From an uncultured Pelagibacteraceae bacterium (GTDB lineage Bacteria; Pseudomonadota; Alphaproteobacteria; Pelagibacterales; Pelagibacteraceae), in the NCBI GenBank assembly GCA_902583455.1, contig CACHVY010000003.1, forward strand, positions 62,001 to 126,000: a stretch of DNA of 64,000 nt, read 5' to 3'. The notes beneath the pieces are model-generated. The model had not been told where the DNA came from and searched no databases. It worked only from the letters and a program-made list of their open reading frames with translations. The translations under genes were made by a program, and so were the position numbers. Every line of letters starts with the position of its first letter. The first letter of the stretch is position 1. Positions 24,536-35,379 of the stretch are shown piece after piece.

Positions 24536-27198
24536 TGAGTAATTTAGTTTTTAATTTTAATTCTAAAAAGTCAAAGAATTTAAAAAATCCAAAATTTATT
24601 TTAGGTGGCAAAGGCGCAAACTTGGCTCAAATGGGAAAACTAGGATTACCAGTTCCCCCTGGCTTCACAATTTCTACAGAAGTTTGTGAAATTTTTTACA
24701 AGAATAATAAAAGATTAAATTCAAAACTGATTAAATCTATTAACCTTGAATTAAAACAAGTTGAGAACGAGTGTGGAAAAAAATTCGGTGATTTAAACAA
24801 TCCACTTTTAGTTTCAGTTAGATCTGGAGCAAGAGTTTCTATGCCAGGAATGATGGATACCATTTTAAATCTTGGATTAAACGATAAAACTGTAAACGCA
24901 TTATCCAAAAAAACCTCTAACATGAGGTTTGCAAAAGATAGCTACAGAAGATTCATTCAGATGTATTCAAACGTTGTTTTAGGAATAGAAAGTTATAATT
25001 TTGAGGAACTGATCGAAAACTATAAGTTAACAAAAGGTGTTTTAATGGACACTGATCTAGATGAAAATGATTGGGATGGTTTAATTAAAGATTTCAAAAA
25101 TGTTGTTAAAGAAAAAACAAAGAAACAATTTCCTCAAGATGTATATGAACAATTATATGGAGCAATTTCTGCTGTGTTTTTGTCTTGGGAAAGCAATAGA
25201 GCAAAAGTTTATAGAAAGTTAAATCAAATACCATCTGAATGGGGAACAGCTGTTAATGTTCAATCAATGGTTTTTGGGAATATGGGAGACGATTGTGCAA
25301 CTGGGGTTGTTTTTACAAGAAATCCATCTGATGGAAAAAATGAAATTTATGGTGAATATTTAATTAATGCTCAAGGCGAAGATGTTGTAGCAGGAACTCG
25401 AACTCCAAATCACATCACAAAAAAAGCACATAAAGAATCACAATCAAAAGGAAAATCAATGGAAGAGGCTATGCCAAAAGTATTTTCTAAACTAAAAAAA
25501 ATTCTATTACTTTTAGAGAAACATTATAAAGATATGCAAGATGTAGAATTCACTGTTGAAAACTCAAAACTTTGGATGCTTCAGACAAGATCAGGAAAAA
25601 GAACGGCAAAGTCAGCTGTGAAGATAGCTGTGGACATGGTTAAAGAAAAATTAATTTCAAAAAAAGAGGCTGTGTTAAGAGTGGATGCAAATTCACTAGA
25701 CACATTGCTACATCCATCACTTGATGAAACAAAAGATATAAAAACAATCGCAAAAGGTTTGCCAGCATCACCAGGCGCAACAAGTGGAAAGGTAGTTTTT
25801 ACATCAGACGAAGCAGAAAGATTAAATGGCATGATGCAAGATACGATACTAGTTCGTGTAGAAACATCCCCTGAAGATATTCATGGTATGCATGCAGCAA
25901 AAGGAATTTTAACAGCAAGAGGAGGCATGACAAGCCATGCCGCTGTTGTTGCAAGAGGCATGGGTAGACCATGTGTTTCTGGATCAAGCGAAATCGATAT
26001 TAATTATGATGATAAACTTTTTAAAACTTCCTCAAATGTTGAAATAAAAGAAGGTGATATAATTACAATCGATGGATCTACAGGTAGAGTAATTTTAGGA
26101 GAAGTTCCAACTATAAAACCAGAGATTTCAGGAGATTTTTCAAAATTGATGAATTGGGCTGATAAATTTAGGAAATTAAAAGTTAGAACTAATTCTGAAA
26201 CTCCTCTAGATACAAAAACTGCTAGAGACTTCGGAGCTGAAGGAATTGGCTTATGTAGAACTGAGCATATGTTTTTTGATGAAGATAGAATTCTTTCAGT
26301 AAGAGAGATGATTTTATCTAAAACTATTGATGACAGAAATAAAGCTTTGGCTAAACTTCTTCCTCATCAAAAAAAGGATTTTACTGAAATTTTTGAAATT
26401 ATGAGTGGCTTACCAGTAACTGTAAGGTTGTTGGATCCACCTTTACATGAGTTCTTACCTAAAAACGATAAAGAGATAAGCGATCTCAGCAATGTTACAG
26501 GTCTACATGTAAACGAAATTAAATCTAGAACTGAAGAATTACATGAACACAACCCAATGCTTGGACACAGAGGATGTAGATTAGGAATATCTTTTCCAGA
26601 AATTTATGAAATGCAGTGCAGAGCAATTTTTGAGGCTCTAATAGATTGTAAAAAAAGAAAACTTAAGTCCACTATGCCAGAAATAATGATCCCACTTGTT
26701 TCAACAGAGGCAGAAATAAAAATCATGAAAGACTTAGTTATTAGGGTAGCAAAAAAAGTTCAGAACGAACACAAAACTAAAGTAAATTTTTTGGTTGGAA
26801 CAATGATTGAATTACCAAGAGCAGCAATAAAAGCAAAAGATATAGCAAAACATGCTGAATTTTTTAGTTTTGGAACAAATGACTTAACCCAAACAACTTT
26901 TGGTATCAGCAGAGATGACAGTGGAAAGTTTTTGAACGATTATATAGAAAATAAAATATTTGATATTGATCCTTTCATTTCGATTGATGATGGTGTTGGC
27001 GACTTAATTGAAATTGCAACTTTAAAAGGAAAAAAACAAAATAAAAATATTAAACTTGGTATTTGTGGTGAGCATGGGGGAGATCCAAAAAGTATTAATT
27101 TCTGTTCCAGGACTGGATTAAATTATGTTTCTTGTTCACCTTACAGAGTTCCTGTTGCAAGATTGGCTGCAGCACAAGCTGAGTTAATTAAAAAATAA
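24535..27198 (+). CDS. ppdK: Pyruvate, phosphate dikinase
   Basis: 'GGKGANLAQM', 'GGMTSHAAVVARGMGRPCV' phosphohistidine motif, 'GEHGGDP' C-terminal motif. Confidence 0.98.
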   Translation: MSNLVFNFNSKKSKNLKNPKFILGGKGANLAQMGKLGLPVPPGFTISTEVCEIFYKNNKRLNSKLIKSINLELKQVENECGKKFGDLNNPLLVSVRSGARVSMPGMMDTILNLGLNDKTVNALSKKTSNMRFAKDSYRRFIQMYSNVVLGIESYNFEELIENYKLTKGVLMDTDLDENDWDGLIKDFKNVVKEKTKKQFPQDVYEQLYGAISAVFLSWESNRAKVYRKLNQIPSEWGTAVNVQSMVFGNMGDDCATGVVFTRNPSDGKNEIYGEYLINAQGEDVVAGTRTPNHITKKAHKESQSKGKSMEEAMPKVFSKLKKILLLLEKHYKDMQDVEFTVENSKLWMLQTRSGKRTAKSAVKIAVDMVKEKLISKKEAVLRVDANSLDTLLHPSLDETKDIKTIAKGLPASPGATSGKVVFTSDEAERLNGMMQDTILVRVETSPEDIHGMHAAKGILTARGGMTSHAAVVARGMGRPCVSGSSEIDINYDDKLFKTSSNVEIKEGDIITIDGSTGRVILGEVPTIKPEISGDFSKLMNWADKFRKLKVRTNSETPLDTKTARDFGAEGIGLCRTEHMFFDEDRILSVREMILSKTIDDRNKALAKLLPHQKKDFTEIFEIMSGLPVTVRLLDPPLHEFLPKNDKEISDLSNVTGLHVNEIKSRTEELHEHNPMLGHRGCRLGISFPEIYEMQCRAIFEALIDCKKRKLKSTMPEIMIPLVSTEAEIKIMKDLVIRVAKKVQNEHKTKVNFLVGTMIELPRAAIKAKDIAKHAEFFSFGTNDLTQTTFGISRDDSGKFLNDYIENKIFDIDPFISIDDGVGDLIEIATLKGKKQNKNIKLGICGEHGGDPKSINFCSRTGLNYVSCSPYRVPVARLAAAQAELIKK

Positions 27199-28033
27199 GC
27201 AAACTACTATCGAAACTTTTTGCACTATGTGTAATTGAACCTACTGAGATTCTGTTTACCCCAGTCCTACTAATTTTTGTTATATTTTTTAAGTTAGCGT
27301 TTCCAGAATACTCAGTTTCATATTTGCCTTTACAAATTTTTAAATATTTTTTTAATTGAGTAAGACTTACATTATCAAATAAAATTCTATTAAATTTAAG
27401 ATCCAAAACATTATTTAATTGTCTCAAATTTTCGATTTCAACTGTTACTTTTTTTTTAGTTTTTAAAGATTTTTTTATTATATTTCTTAATGATGTCTCT
27501 GATTTAAAATGATTTTCTTTGATAAGAACTTCATCACTTAGATTATATCTATGATTATACCCACCACCTTTTCTAACAGCGTATTTTTCTAACAATCTTA
27601 AATTTGGTGTTGTTTTTCTTGTGCAACAAATTTTAGCTTTGTTTTTAACTTTGCTTACATATTGATTAGTGATGGTGGAAATACCTGAGGCATGATTAAG
27701 AAAATTAAGAGCGGTTCTCTCGGCAATCAAAATTGTTTTTGTTTTTGCAGTTATTTCAGCGATAATTTGATTTTTTTTAATTTTTTTACCATCTTTAATT
27801 TTCTGTGAAAATTTACTTTTTTTTTCTAAAAGTTTAAAAGCTGCCTTGCAAAAATCAATACCAGATATTATTCCATTCTGTTTTGATATTATTTTAGCTT
27901 GAACTATTTTATTTTTGGAATTCAAAAGTTTTGTTGTTATGTCACCATTTGGTTTTAAATCTTCTTCAAGAGCTTTAAGAACTAAATTGTTTATATATTT
28001 TTGGTTTATTTTTTGCACTGATCTAACGACCAA
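27188..28033 (-). CDS. nadC: Nicotinate-nucleotide pyrophosphorylase (carboxylating)
   Basis: 'ALEEDLKPNGDITT', 'ERTALNFLNHASGIST', 'TRKTTPNLRLLEKYAVRKGGGYNHR'. Confidence 0.96.
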   Translation of the reverse strand: MVVRSVQKINQKYINNLVLKALEEDLKPNGDITTKLLNSKNKIVQAKIISKQNGIISGIDFCKAAFKLLEKKSKFSQKIKDGKKIKKNQIIAEITAKTKTILIAERTALNFLNHASGISTITNQYVSKVKNKAKICCTRKTTPNLRLLEKYAVRKGGGYNHRYNLSDEVLIKENHFKSETSLRNIIKKSLKTKKKVTVEIENLRQLNNVLDLKFNRILFDNVSLTQLKKYLKICKGKYETEYSGNANLKNITKISRTGVNRISVGSITHSAKSFDSSLLIF

Positions 28034-29027
28034 TTTCAGTCATTCTCTCAACAGATTTTCTAGCTTTTTCTATTATCTCTTTGGACATTAAAATTTCGTT
28101 TGTTTCTTTTTTTAAACAATCTAAAATTTTTGGAAGAGTTATCCTTTTCATATGTGGACATAAGTTACAAGGTTTTATAAATTTTACATTAGGATTATCA
28201 ACTTGCACGTTATCGCTCATTGAGCATTCTGTTACCATCATAACTTTCTCGGGCTGATTTTCTTTTACGTATTTAATCATACCACTAGTAGAACCTGTAA
28301 AATCGCTTGCGTTTATAACATCTGGTGGGCACTCAGGATGAGCAATAACTTTAATACCAGGATTATTTTTTCTAATTTCATTTATTTCTCGATCGTTGAA
28401 TTGTTCATGTACTTCACAAGTACCTTTCCAAGAAATTATCTCAACATCTGTCTGAGTTGCTACATATTTTGCAAGATAATCATCAGGTAAAAAAATAACT
28501 TTTTTTACACCAAGGGAATTTACGATTTTTACAGCATTGGCAGAGGTACAACACACATCAGTTTCTGCTTTAACATCTGCAGAGGTATTAACATATGATA
28601 CAACCGGCACTCCTGGATATTTTTTTTTCAAGTTTCTAACGTCTTCTCCTGTTATTGAGGAAGATAAAGAACACCCGGCACGCATATCGGGTAATAAAAC
28701 TTTTTTGTTTGGGCTCATTAATTTTGCTGTCTCAGCCATGAAGTGCACTCCACACATAACAATTATGTCAGCTTTTGTTTTTGCTGCTTCAACTGCAAGC
28801 GCTAATGAGTCGGCTGAAAAATCTGAGATACCATGATAAATTTCTGGGGTCTGATAATTATGGGCAAGTATTACCGCATTTTTTTCTTTTTTTAGTTTGT
28901 TAATTTCATAGATATATGGAGCGTGAGTAGACCACTCTATTTCTGGCATAATGTCGGATATTTTTTCGTAAATCGGATTAGTTGCTTTTTTTACTTCTGA
29001 GTTAAATTCCATATGTAATCCTATCAA
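28023..29027 (-). CDS. nadA: Quinolinate synthase A
   Basis: 'ILAHNYQTPEI', 'GVHFMAETAK', 'CNLCPHMKRITL' Fe-S cysteines. Confidence 0.97.
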   Translation of the reverse strand: MIGLHMEFNSEVKKATNPIYEKISDIMPEIEWSTHAPYIYEINKLKKEKNAVILAHNYQTPEIYHGISDFSADSLALAVEAAKTKADIIVMCGVHFMAETAKLMSPNKKVLLPDMRAGCSLSSSITGEDVRNLKKKYPGVPVVSYVNTSADVKAETDVCCTSANAVKIVNSLGVKKVIFLPDDYLAKYVATQTDVEIISWKGTCEVHEQFNDREINEIRKNNPGIKVIAHPECPPDVINASDFTGSTSGMIKYVKENQPEKVMMVTECSMSDNVQVDNPNVKFIKPCNLCPHMKRITLPKILDCLKKETNEILMSKEIIEKARKSVERMTEIGR

Positions 29028-29066
29028 CTTGAAAGAAGATTGTCATTCAATTAATGTGACGCATAC

Positions 29067-29152
29067 GCGGCCGTGCTGAAACTGGTAGACAGGCTTGGTT
29101 GAGGGCCAAGTGGGGCTTCCTCATGAGAGTTCGAGTCTCTCCGGCCGCACCA
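29067..29152 (+). tRNA. tRNA-Leu (anticodon GAG), CCA encoded
   Basis: Acceptor GCGGCCG/CGGCCGC, anticodon stem-loop CTTGG-TTGAGGG-CCAAG, long variable arm, T-loop GTTCGAGTC. Confidence 0.95.
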
Positions 29153-29157
29153 AAAGT

Positions 29158-29502
29158 TTATAATAATTTATTTTTTTTTCTCATGAAAACTAAAAGTTTA
29201 CAACCTGTTTTTGTATAAGATGAATGACAAGTACCAGGTTTATAACTTACAAAGTCTCCTTTGTTAAATTTAGTATTATCTTTATCAATTAATTGTCCAT
29301 CTAAAATATAAAACTCCTCATAATTAGTATGTTTGTGGAAAGGAGTTCGAGTATTAGGTTTTAATTTTAATATATAGCTTCCTTGGCCTGTTTTTTTGTC
29401 ATAAGTTATTTTGTGCCAATCCATGCCTCTAAAAACATTTCCATAATTATCAAATGGTTTAAATTTAATATTAGAGGTTTTTGTTATTAACCTTTTTTTC
29501 AT
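29158..29502 (-). CDS. Cupin-domain protein (ChrR-like)
   Basis: 'RTPFHKHTNYEEFYILDGQLID...GDFVSYKPGTCHSSYT' cupin motifs. Confidence 0.85.
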   Translation of the reverse strand: MKKRLITKTSNIKFKPFDNYGNVFRGMDWHKITYDKKTGQGSYILKLKPNTRTPFHKHTNYEEFYILDGQLIDKDNTKFNKGDFVSYKPGTCHSSYTKTGCKLLVFMRKKNKLL

Positions 29503-30392
29503 AAATTAAGCCAATCAGGTTTAAAGAATTTAATTTCTGCATTCCCACATTTAAAAATCTTATCAAAACTAAAAATATCATTATTTAATTTAACCAAACC
29601 AAAGTTATATTTTTTTGATATCAAGGCCTTTCCAATTTCCTTTTCGTTATATTTAATATTATCATTTTTTGACAATGAGCCATTTAGAATTTTAAAAGGT
29701 AAAAGTCGTTTATTTAACTTGTTTTTAAGTTTTATTCTTGAAGTATTTTCTTGTCCTATGTAACATCCTTTTTTAAAATCTATTGCATTGAGTTCTTCAA
29801 AATTACATTCAATTCCAAATAATTTTTCTTTTAACAAATTAGTTTGTAATTGAGGAATTCCCAGATTGAAACTATAATCATAATATATGTCAGGATCCTC
29901 CGATTTGAGATTTAATTTTTTTAAAGACAAATATAATTTTTCTAAATTAATTATTAATCTTCCCCCTAATTCTTTGTTTCTTGGATCTAGAAAGACTGGA
30001 TCTTCTCTGTATTTAGTGGTGAAACCAGGTAAGTCTTGAGTTCCTTCAAATTCTAAAAATTTAGAATACGAAAAAGCAGCAACAACAAATTCGTTACTTA
30101 AATTTAAAATTTCAACTTTTGATCTCAATTTATAAGAGATTATTTTTTTATATAAATCTTCTGCAATACTTTTTTCACAATCTAAAAAAAAACCATTTTT
30201 ATGTTTTACAACTATGAAGTCATATAAATACTTGCCTTGAGGTGTTAATAACGAGGCATAACAACTGTTTTTATCATTAACTTTATAAATGTCGTTTGTT
30301 ATTAAATTTTGAAGAAACTCATTTGTGTCAGATCCATTAATATACAAAACTCCTCTGTCCTCTAGAATAAATACAAATTTTTTATTAATCAT
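29499..30392 (-). CDS. ygfZ: YgfZ/GcvT-family folate-binding Fe-S cluster repair protein
   Basis: 'KKGCYIGQENTSR' YgfZ signature. Confidence 0.88.
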   Translation of the reverse strand: MINKKFVFILEDRGVLYINGSDTNEFLQNLITNDIYKVNDKNSCYASLLTPQGKYLYDFIVVKHKNGFFLDCEKSIAEDLYKKIISYKLRSKVEILNLSNEFVVAAFSYSKFLEFEGTQDLPGFTTKYREDPVFLDPRNKELGGRLIINLEKLYLSLKKLNLKSEDPDIYYDYSFNLGIPQLQTNLLKEKLFGIECNFEELNAIDFKKGCYIGQENTSRIKLKNKLNKRLLPFKILNGSLSKNDNIKYNEKEIGKALISKKYNFGLVKLNNDIFSFDKIFKCGNAEIKFFKPDWLNL

Positions 30393-30436
30393 AATTGATA
30401 ACTTATATTTTATAATATAATAAGATTTTTAAAATA

Positions 30437-31741
30437 ATGTTAGATTTAAAAATTATAAACGGCAATTGTTATATTAATGGAAAACTTGAAAAACAAGATA
30501 TAGGCATTAAACAAGGCAAAATTGTAAATATAGGAAGTTTCGAGCAAGATTCAAAAGAGACTTATAATGCGGAAAATTTAACAGTTCTTCCTGGTTGCAT
30601 TGATACACAAGTACATTTTAGAGAACCGGGCTCAACAGATACTGAAGATCTTAATTCTGGAAGTAAAGCAGCGGTCATGGGAGGCATAACTTCGGTTTTT
30701 GAAATGCCAAATACAAAACCACCTACTACTAATTTCGAGGAATTCGAAAAAAAAATAAATATTGCAAAAAAAATGTACTGTAATCACGCATTTTTTTTTG
30801 GAGCTACGGCTGAAAATTGTGAAACCTTAGAAAAATTACAAGATTTAAAAGGATGTTGTGGAATAAAACTTTTTGCGGGATCTTCAACAGGAAATTTATT
30901 AGTGGACAAAGAAGATGATATAGAAAAAGTATTTAAGCATGCATCAAAAGTAGTTGCTGTGCATTCGGAAGATGAGGAGATACTTAAAATTAGAAAAAAG
31001 TTAATTGAAAAAGGGAATGTAAAAACACATCCTGTTTGGAGAAACGAGGAAGTGGCTATGTCTTCAACTAGAAAAATTGTCAAAATAGCAAAGAGATTTA
31101 ATAAGAGGGCACATATACTTCATATTACTACAAAAGAAGAAATAGACTTTCTGTCTCAAAACAAAGGTAACATTACATTTGAAATAACACCTCAACACCT
31201 AACGTTATGCGCACCTGATTGCTATGATAAAATTGGCACTTATGCTCAAATGAATCCACCCATTAGAGATAAAACCCATCAAGATCGTCTTTGGTACGCA
31301 ATAAAAAATAATTACAATGATACAATTGGTTCAGATCATGCACCACACTTAAAGGTTAATAAAGATAAAACTTATCCAGACTCACCTTCAGGCATGCCTG
31401 GGGTCCAAACATTGCTACCTGTCATGTTAAATCATATCAATAATGGAAAATTAAAATTAGAACAATTAATTAAATTTATTTGTGAAAACCCTGTTAAAAT
31501 ATTTGGTATTAAAAATAAAGGATTCATCAAAAAAGACTTTGATGCCGATCTTACAATAGTAGATTTAAACAAAAAAATTACAATCGATAACAAGGATATG
31601 CAAAGCAAATGTAAATGGTCACCTTATCATGGCGAGACGTTTAAAGGTTCACCAGTAGCAACTATAATTGCAGGTAAAATAAAAATGAAAAATCGATCAT
31701 TGATTGGAGAACCCGAGGGAACCCCGTTAGAATTTATTTAA
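30437..31741 (+). CDS. pyrC: Dihydroorotase
   Basis: 'CIDTQVHFREPGSTDTEDLNSGSKAA', 'GSDHAPHL', 'SGMPGVQTLLP' motifs. Confidence 0.93.
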   Translation: MLDLKIINGNCYINGKLEKQDIGIKQGKIVNIGSFEQDSKETYNAENLTVLPGCIDTQVHFREPGSTDTEDLNSGSKAAVMGGITSVFEMPNTKPPTTNFEEFEKKINIAKKMYCNHAFFFGATAENCETLEKLQDLKGCCGIKLFAGSSTGNLLVDKEDDIEKVFKHASKVVAVHSEDEEILKIRKKLIEKGNVKTHPVWRNEEVAMSSTRKIVKIAKRFNKRAHILHITTKEEIDFLSQNKGNITFEITPQHLTLCAPDCYDKIGTYAQMNPPIRDKTHQDRLWYAIKNNYNDTIGSDHAPHLKVNKDKTYPDSPSGMPGVQTLLPVMLNHINNGKLKLEQLIKFICENPVKIFGIKNKGFIKKDFDADLTIVDLNKKITIDNKDMQSKCKWSPYHGETFKGSPVATIIAGKIKMKNRSLIGEPEGTPLEFI

Positions 31742-32537
31742 ATAGTCTTTTACTCAAATTAAGACAGTCCTTTTTCAAACTCTCTAAGTCATTAGAAATT
31801 TTTATTTTTGACATCAATTTTCTATTATTTAAATAAAAGTTTACAGAGGGACCTTTATCATAATTAACAATTTTAAATTTATTTTTATTAAAATGATTAA
31901 GCCATTTAACTATATCATTTAAAAAAACTTTTCTACCAATTGATATATTATAAATGCCTATTAAATTTTTACGAATAATCATATTAATAATTTCACAAAA
32001 CTTTTGGATTGATATGAAGTCTTTATAATTTTGTTTATTATTATAAATTATACCTTTTTTGGCCTTCTCATAAAAAATATCTACAAATGTTTTATGTAAA
32101 TTTTTACTGAACTTTGATTTATCACCTATTATATTTGATATTCTTAAAATGATTAAATTATTTTTAAATTTTCTATATAATATTTTCTCAGTCATTAATT
32201 TATTTTTTGAATAATTAGATTTTGGAGATAATTTATCTCCCTCATTAATATTTGGTTTTGCTTTGTAGACTTTTCTTGAACTCAAAAAAACATAAATTGT
32301 TTTTTTATTATTTATTCTTTCAGCTATCTTTAAATCATTATCAAAATTTTTATTATATTTTTTTCCAATGTAACTTCTGTTTATTGAAGAATTAATAATA
32401 AAATTATACTTGTCAATTTGTTTAAAATTTAGGGCCTCCTTAAAACTTATTAATTTGACGTTATGTTTAAGTTTTAAAAATTTATTTAGACTTTTTCCTA
32501 TAAATCCTCTTTTTCCAATAATTAAAACTTTCTTCAT
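31734..32537 (-). CDS. NAD-dependent epimerase/dehydratase family protein (reductase-like)
   Basis: Rossmann 'VLIIGKRGFIGKSL'; start revised to the internal Met at 32537 instead of 32555. Confidence 0.75.
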   Translation of the reverse strand: MKKVLIIGKRGFIGKSLNKFLKLKHNVKLISFKEALNFKQIDKYNFIINSSINRSYIGKKYNKNFDNDLKIAERINNKKTIYVFLSSRKVYKAKPNINEGDKLSPKSNYSKNKLMTEKILYRKFKNNLIILRISNIIGDKSKFSKNLHKTFVDIFYEKAKKGIIYNNKQNYKDFISIQKFCEIINMIIRKNLIGIYNISIGRKVFLNDIVKWLNHFNKNKFKIVNYDKGPSVNFYLNNRKLMSKIKISNDLESLKKDCLNLSKRLFK

Positions 32538-32539
32538 GA

Positions 32540-33310
32540 TTAGATTAACGAGCAAATAAATTTTGTTAATAAGTAGTCTAGATTCTTTTTAAATTTAATA
32601 TTATTTTTTATACAAAACGAATGAAAATACTGATGTGCTTGACTTCTACGTTTCCACCAATTCTTGGAGTACTTTTTAAACTTTGATGACACATTATTTT
32701 CCGTTCTTCTATAGTAAGTAAGGTTTTTATTAACTCTATTAAAGTTTTTTAGAACATATTGTGCATATAGGCAGATCCTTAGATCCATCCATACATCTGT
32801 AAAATCTTTAGATGATATTGATGTAAATAATTCATCAAAAACTATTTTTTTTATAGTTATGCAACTTGTAGGGTGTATGAAAGGCCAATAAGTTTTAAAA
32901 AAATTTTTATTCCCTTTTTCAATGTAATTCGAATTTTCATATACATTTATTGGAAGATCAAAGACGATTTTGGTTTTGTCATTATTTTTGAAATAACTTA
33001 CTATAGTCTCTAATTTTTTTTCATGAAAATAATCATCACTATCTAGAAAAAATATTAAGTCACCAGTACTTTGATTGATAGACTCTTTAAAAGCATTTAA
33101 TTGATTAATAGATCCATATTTTGTTTGTTTTTTATTCTCTATAACTTTTATATTTGAAAATTTTTTAATTTTATCTAACGAATTATCTGAAGAATTGTCA
33201 TCAAAAAAAATTATTTCTAAATCTTTATAAGTTTGTGATTTTAGTGATTTAATACATTGTTCAATGTATTTTTCATTATTAAAATTGGCTATTACAACCG
33301 ATGTTTTCAA
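32540..33310 (-). CDS. Glycosyltransferase family 2
   Basis: 'TSVVIANFNNEKYIEQCIKSLKSQTYKDLEIIFFDDNSSDNS...LIFFLDSDD'. Confidence 0.92.
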   Translation of the reverse strand: MKTSVVIANFNNEKYIEQCIKSLKSQTYKDLEIIFFDDNSSDNSLDKIKKFSNIKVIENKKQTKYGSINQLNAFKESINQSTGDLIFFLDSDDYFHEKKLETIVSYFKNNDKTKIVFDLPINVYENSNYIEKGNKNFFKTYWPFIHPTSCITIKKIVFDELFTSISSKDFTDVWMDLRICLYAQYVLKNFNRVNKNLTYYRRTENNVSSKFKKYSKNWWKRRSQAHQYFHSFCIKNNIKFKKNLDYLLTKFICSLI

Positions 33311-33335
33311 ATTTAAGCCTATTACCTATGTCTAA

Positions 33336-35228
33336 TCACTTTTTAAGAATATTATTTTTAATTAATTCTTCTGTTATTTCAGTTAAAATAGCAGGATCAT
33401 CAATAGTTGCAGGCATTTTATAATCTTCTTTATCAGCAATTTTTCTTATTGTTCCTCTCAAAACTTTACCCGACCTTGTTTTAGGGAGCCTTTTTACAAC
33501 TATCGCAGTTTTAAATGCCGCAACTGGTCCGACTTTGTTTCTTACCATTTGAATACACTCTTTTGAGATTGCTTCATTTTCTTTTGTAACTCCAGCTTTT
33601 AAAGCTATCAATCCAATTGGTAATTGTCCCTTTAGTTGATCTTTAATTCCAATTACTGCACATTCAGCAACCGACTGATGTTCAGATAGCACTTCCTCAA
33701 TTTGTCCTGTAGATAATCTGTGACCTGCAACATTTATTATATCGTCAGTCCTAGACATTATCCATATATAACCATCCTCATCAATATGTCCTGCATCATA
33801 GGTTTGATAATATCCTTTGTAATTTGACATGTAATTCTCCTCATATCTTTTATCTGCATTCCATAATGTTGGAAAAGTTCCTGGTGGCAAAGGCAATTTT
33901 ACAACTATATCTCCCATTTCATCAGGTTTAGCTAAAGTTTGATCTGGTTTAATAATTTTTACATCATAACCAGGGACAGCTTTACAAGCTGAACCATATT
34001 TTGTCTTTTGCATTTCGATACCTGTGCAATTTGAACTAATAGCCCAGCTAGTTTCAGTTTGCCACCAATGATCTATAACAGGAACCTTTAGAAGGTTTTC
34101 GGCCCACTTTATAGTATCAGGATCTGCTCTCTCACCAGCTAAAAATAAAGACTCAAATGAGCTTAAATCATATTTTGAAAAAAATTTACCTTCTGGATCT
34201 TCTTTTTTAATAGCTCTAAAAGCAGTTGGTGCTGTAAATAAAGATTTAATTTTGTATTCAGATATAACTCTCCAAAACACACCTGCATCTGGGGTTCCCA
34301 CTGGTTTTCCCTCAAAAAGAACAGTTGTGCATCCTTTAAATAATGGAGCGTATACAATGTAAGAGTGACCAACAATCCAACCAATATCACTTGCTGACCA
34401 CCAAACGTCATCAGTATCAATATTATAAATGTTTTTCATGGTCCATTTTAGAGCAACTATGTGACCCCCAATATCTCTTACAATTCCTTTTGGCACTCCA
34501 GTCGTACCTGAGGTATATAAAATATATGCAAATTCATTTGAACTCATCTCTACACAATCCGTATCTTTTGCGCTTGATAAGGTTTCTTCCCAACTTATTT
34601 CTAATGGAGCATTAAGTTTAATTTCGTGACCTTGTCTTTGAAAAAAAATTACTTTTTCTACTTTATGCTTAGCAAGCTTCAATGCACCATCTACAAGAGG
34701 CCTGTATTCTACTGTTCGACCTGGTTCAAAACCGCATGAGGCAGTTACCAATACCTTTGCCTTACTATCATCTATTCTGCTTGCAAGCTCATTTGATGCA
34801 AAACCACCAAAAACAACTGAGTGAATAGCCCCAATTCTTCCACAAGCTAGCATTGCAACTACCGCCTCTGGTACCATTGGCATATAAATGATAACTCTAT
34901 CACCCTTTTTTACACCTTGATTTGACAACGCACCTGCAAACTTAGAAACTTTATCTTTTAATTGTTTAAAAGAGAATTTAGCTTTGCTACCTGTTATAGG
35001 ACTATCATAGATTAAGGCTGTTTTATCACCTCTGCCTTCATCAATGTGAATATCTAAAGCGTTGTAACAGCTATTTGTAACTCCATCTTCAAACCACTTA
35101 TAGAAAGGGGGTTTAGTTTTGTTTAATATCTTTGTAGGCTTCTTAAACCAAAAGATATCATTTGAAATTTCTTTCCAAAATTCTTCAGGTTTACTTATAG
35201 ATTTTTGGTATAAGTCCTTAAAATCCAT
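33336..35228 (-). CDS. prpE: Propionyl-CoA synthetase / acyl-CoA synthetase (PrpE-like)
   Basis: 'YILYTSGTTGVPKGIVRD', 'WWSASDIGWIVGHSYIVYAPL', 'HRLSTGQIEEVL'. Confidence 0.9.
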   Translation of the reverse strand: MDFKDLYQKSISKPEEFWKEISNDIFWFKKPTKILNKTKPPFYKWFEDGVTNSCYNALDIHIDEGRGDKTALIYDSPITGSKAKFSFKQLKDKVSKFAGALSNQGVKKGDRVIIYMPMVPEAVVAMLACGRIGAIHSVVFGGFASNELASRIDDSKAKVLVTASCGFEPGRTVEYRPLVDGALKLAKHKVEKVIFFQRQGHEIKLNAPLEISWEETLSSAKDTDCVEMSSNEFAYILYTSGTTGVPKGIVRDIGGHIVALKWTMKNIYNIDTDDVWWSASDIGWIVGHSYIVYAPLFKGCTTVLFEGKPVGTPDAGVFWRVISEYKIKSLFTAPTAFRAIKKEDPEGKFFSKYDLSSFESLFLAGERADPDTIKWAENLLKVPVIDHWWQTETSWAISSNCTGIEMQKTKYGSACKAVPGYDVKIIKPDQTLAKPDEMGDIVVKLPLPPGTFPTLWNADKRYEENYMSNYKGYYQTYDAGHIDEDGYIWIMSRTDDIINVAGHRLSTGQIEEVLSEHQSVAECAVIGIKDQLKGQLPIGLIALKAGVTKENEAISKECIQMVRNKVGPVAAFKTAIVVKRLPKTRSGKVLRGTIRKIADKEDYKMPATIDDPAILTEITEELIKNNILKK

Positions 35229-35379
35229 TTTTATTAAAATTGATTCATAATTAGTTAAAATTGAGCTTTATGTATCTATAAGTTGTATTAAATTTCAAAA
35301 ACCTAGTAAAATCAACAAAAATAGGCTTAAATTTATACTTCTAATACCCTTTTATATTTGATATTTAGACCCCAACTTT

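Noticed and set aside
31734-33310. Epimerase plus GT2 pair as a novel polysaccharide island
   Set aside because: Only two generic surface-sugar genes between pyrC and prpE; too little to claim a distinct system
34163-34615. ORFs of 85 and 90 aa overlapping prpE in other frames
   Set aside because: Out-of-frame/antisense readings of a conserved acyl-CoA synthetase
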